From: an uncultured Clostridia bacterium
GTDB taxonomy: Bacteria > Bacillota > Clostridia > Oscillospirales > CAG-272
NCBI GenBank assembly: GCA_937892405.1
Contig: CALAFS010000283.1
Location: forward strand, 1 to 22,835
Length of the DNA stretch: 22,835 bases
Direction: 5' to 3'
Positions 22,503 through 22,835 of this stretch are shown here, piece after piece; position 1 is the first letter of the stretch, and every line of letters starts with the position of its first letter. The position numbers and the translations under genes were made by a program. The notes under the pieces were generated by a model. It ran no database searches and had not been told where the DNA came from. It worked only from the letters and a program-made list of their open reading frames with translations.

Positions 22503-22835
22503 TCATGATGATACCACCCGTCGGTACAGATCGCGATAAGCACGCTCCATGCGGGAGAGTGAAAAATCCTTGAGGTATCTCTCCCTTGCGCCGCGTGCGA
22601 GCGACGGGAGAAATCCGGGGGCGTCCAGCGCATGCAGCAACACCTCCGCGAGGGCATAGGAATTGTCGGGCGGGAAAAGCAGACCGTTCTCCCCCTCGAA
22701 AATCACCTCCCGCATACCTTCCGTGTCGGTGGCAACCGTCGGAATTCCGAGGGACATGAGTGTGCATGCCGTGAGGGCAGAGCTTTCGCTCCCACGGGAC
22801 GGGTCGACATGCAGGACGGGCAGCTCCCGATAGGG
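22503..22835 (-). CDS. GT4-type glycosyltransferase, C-terminal end (5' part outside window)
   Basis: The visible 110 residues are the end of a GT-B glycosyltransferase of the group 1 (GT4) type: SRGSESSALTACTLMSLG, IPTVATDTEGMREVIFEG, NGLLFPPDNSYALAEVL, ending in an amphipathic helix and TCATCATGA. Such enzymes transfer sugars from nucleotide donors in the cytoplasm. The first Glu of the usual E-x7-E donor-binding motif is present (GSE), but the second is Thr. The frame is open to the right edge. The substrate is unknown; a role in glycan assembly with the nearby Wzy/WaaL-like protein is an inference from position. Confidence 0.88.
   Translation of the reverse strand, partial: PYRELPVLHVDPSRGSESSALTACTLMSLGIPTVATDTEGMREVIFEGENGLLFPPDNSYALAEVLLHALDAPGFLPSLARGARERYLKDFSLSRMERAYRDLYRRVVSS

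Noticed and set aside
1..22835. Search for CRISPR arrays, IS elements, toxin-antitoxin pairs, phage genes, tRNA or rRNA
   Set aside because: No regular repeat-spacer array, transposase or integrase motif, tRNA-like fold or rRNA sequence was recognised by eye on either strand.

Overview
The window reads as chromosomal DNA of a GC-rich member of the Bacillota (Clostridia type). The evidence is AGGAG-type ribosome sites before most genes, near-consensus sigma-A promoters, an HPr with both His15 and Ser46, a long-form ribosome hibernation factor, and housekeeping genes of Firmicute type. A more exact placement (for example an uncultured gut Oscillospirales or Christensenellales lineage) is a guess. 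I see no rRNA, tRNA, CRISPR array, transposase, phage gene or replication origin.

Layout, left to right. (1) 1-4768, minus strand: the 5' part of a very large secreted multimodular protein, with a signal peptide, an alpha/beta-hydrolase domain and a tail of beta-sandwich modules, running off the left edge. Its 641-base upstream region carries a 30-bp perfect dyad, a degraded second copy 125 bp away, and two terminators. (2) 5410-7195, minus: hpf and a sugar-isomerase-like TIM barrel, each with its own promoter and terminator. (3) 7365-10270, plus: a NUDIX hydrolase behind a perfect extended -10 promoter, then an SGNH hydrolase and a CvpA-like membrane protein, closed by terminators. (4) 10510-17339, minus: HPr, uvrC, a fused rsmD-coaD gene, then pheS-pheT with their own perfect promoter. 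(5) 17653-18828, plus: a CapA-type metallophosphatase. (6) 18967-22200, minus: rimM-trmD followed closely by an O-antigen-ligase-like membrane protein. (7) 22503-22835, minus: the C-terminal end of a GT4-like glycosyltransferase.

Most of the window is core cell biology: translation (pheST, rimM, trmD, rsmD, hpf), DNA repair (uvrC), CoA synthesis (coaD) and carbon regulation (HPr). Around it lie surface and carbohydrate functions: the secreted hydrolase, the Wzy/WaaL-like protein, the glycosyltransferase, the CapA-like enzyme and the sugar isomerase.

I did not find a clear new defence or mobile system. The most noteworthy items are the RsmD-CoaD fusion, an apparently leaderless rimM promoter, the paired dyads upstream of the giant hydrolase, the unusual pheST promoter and leader (no T-box), and a long nested stem-loop between HPr and uvrC.
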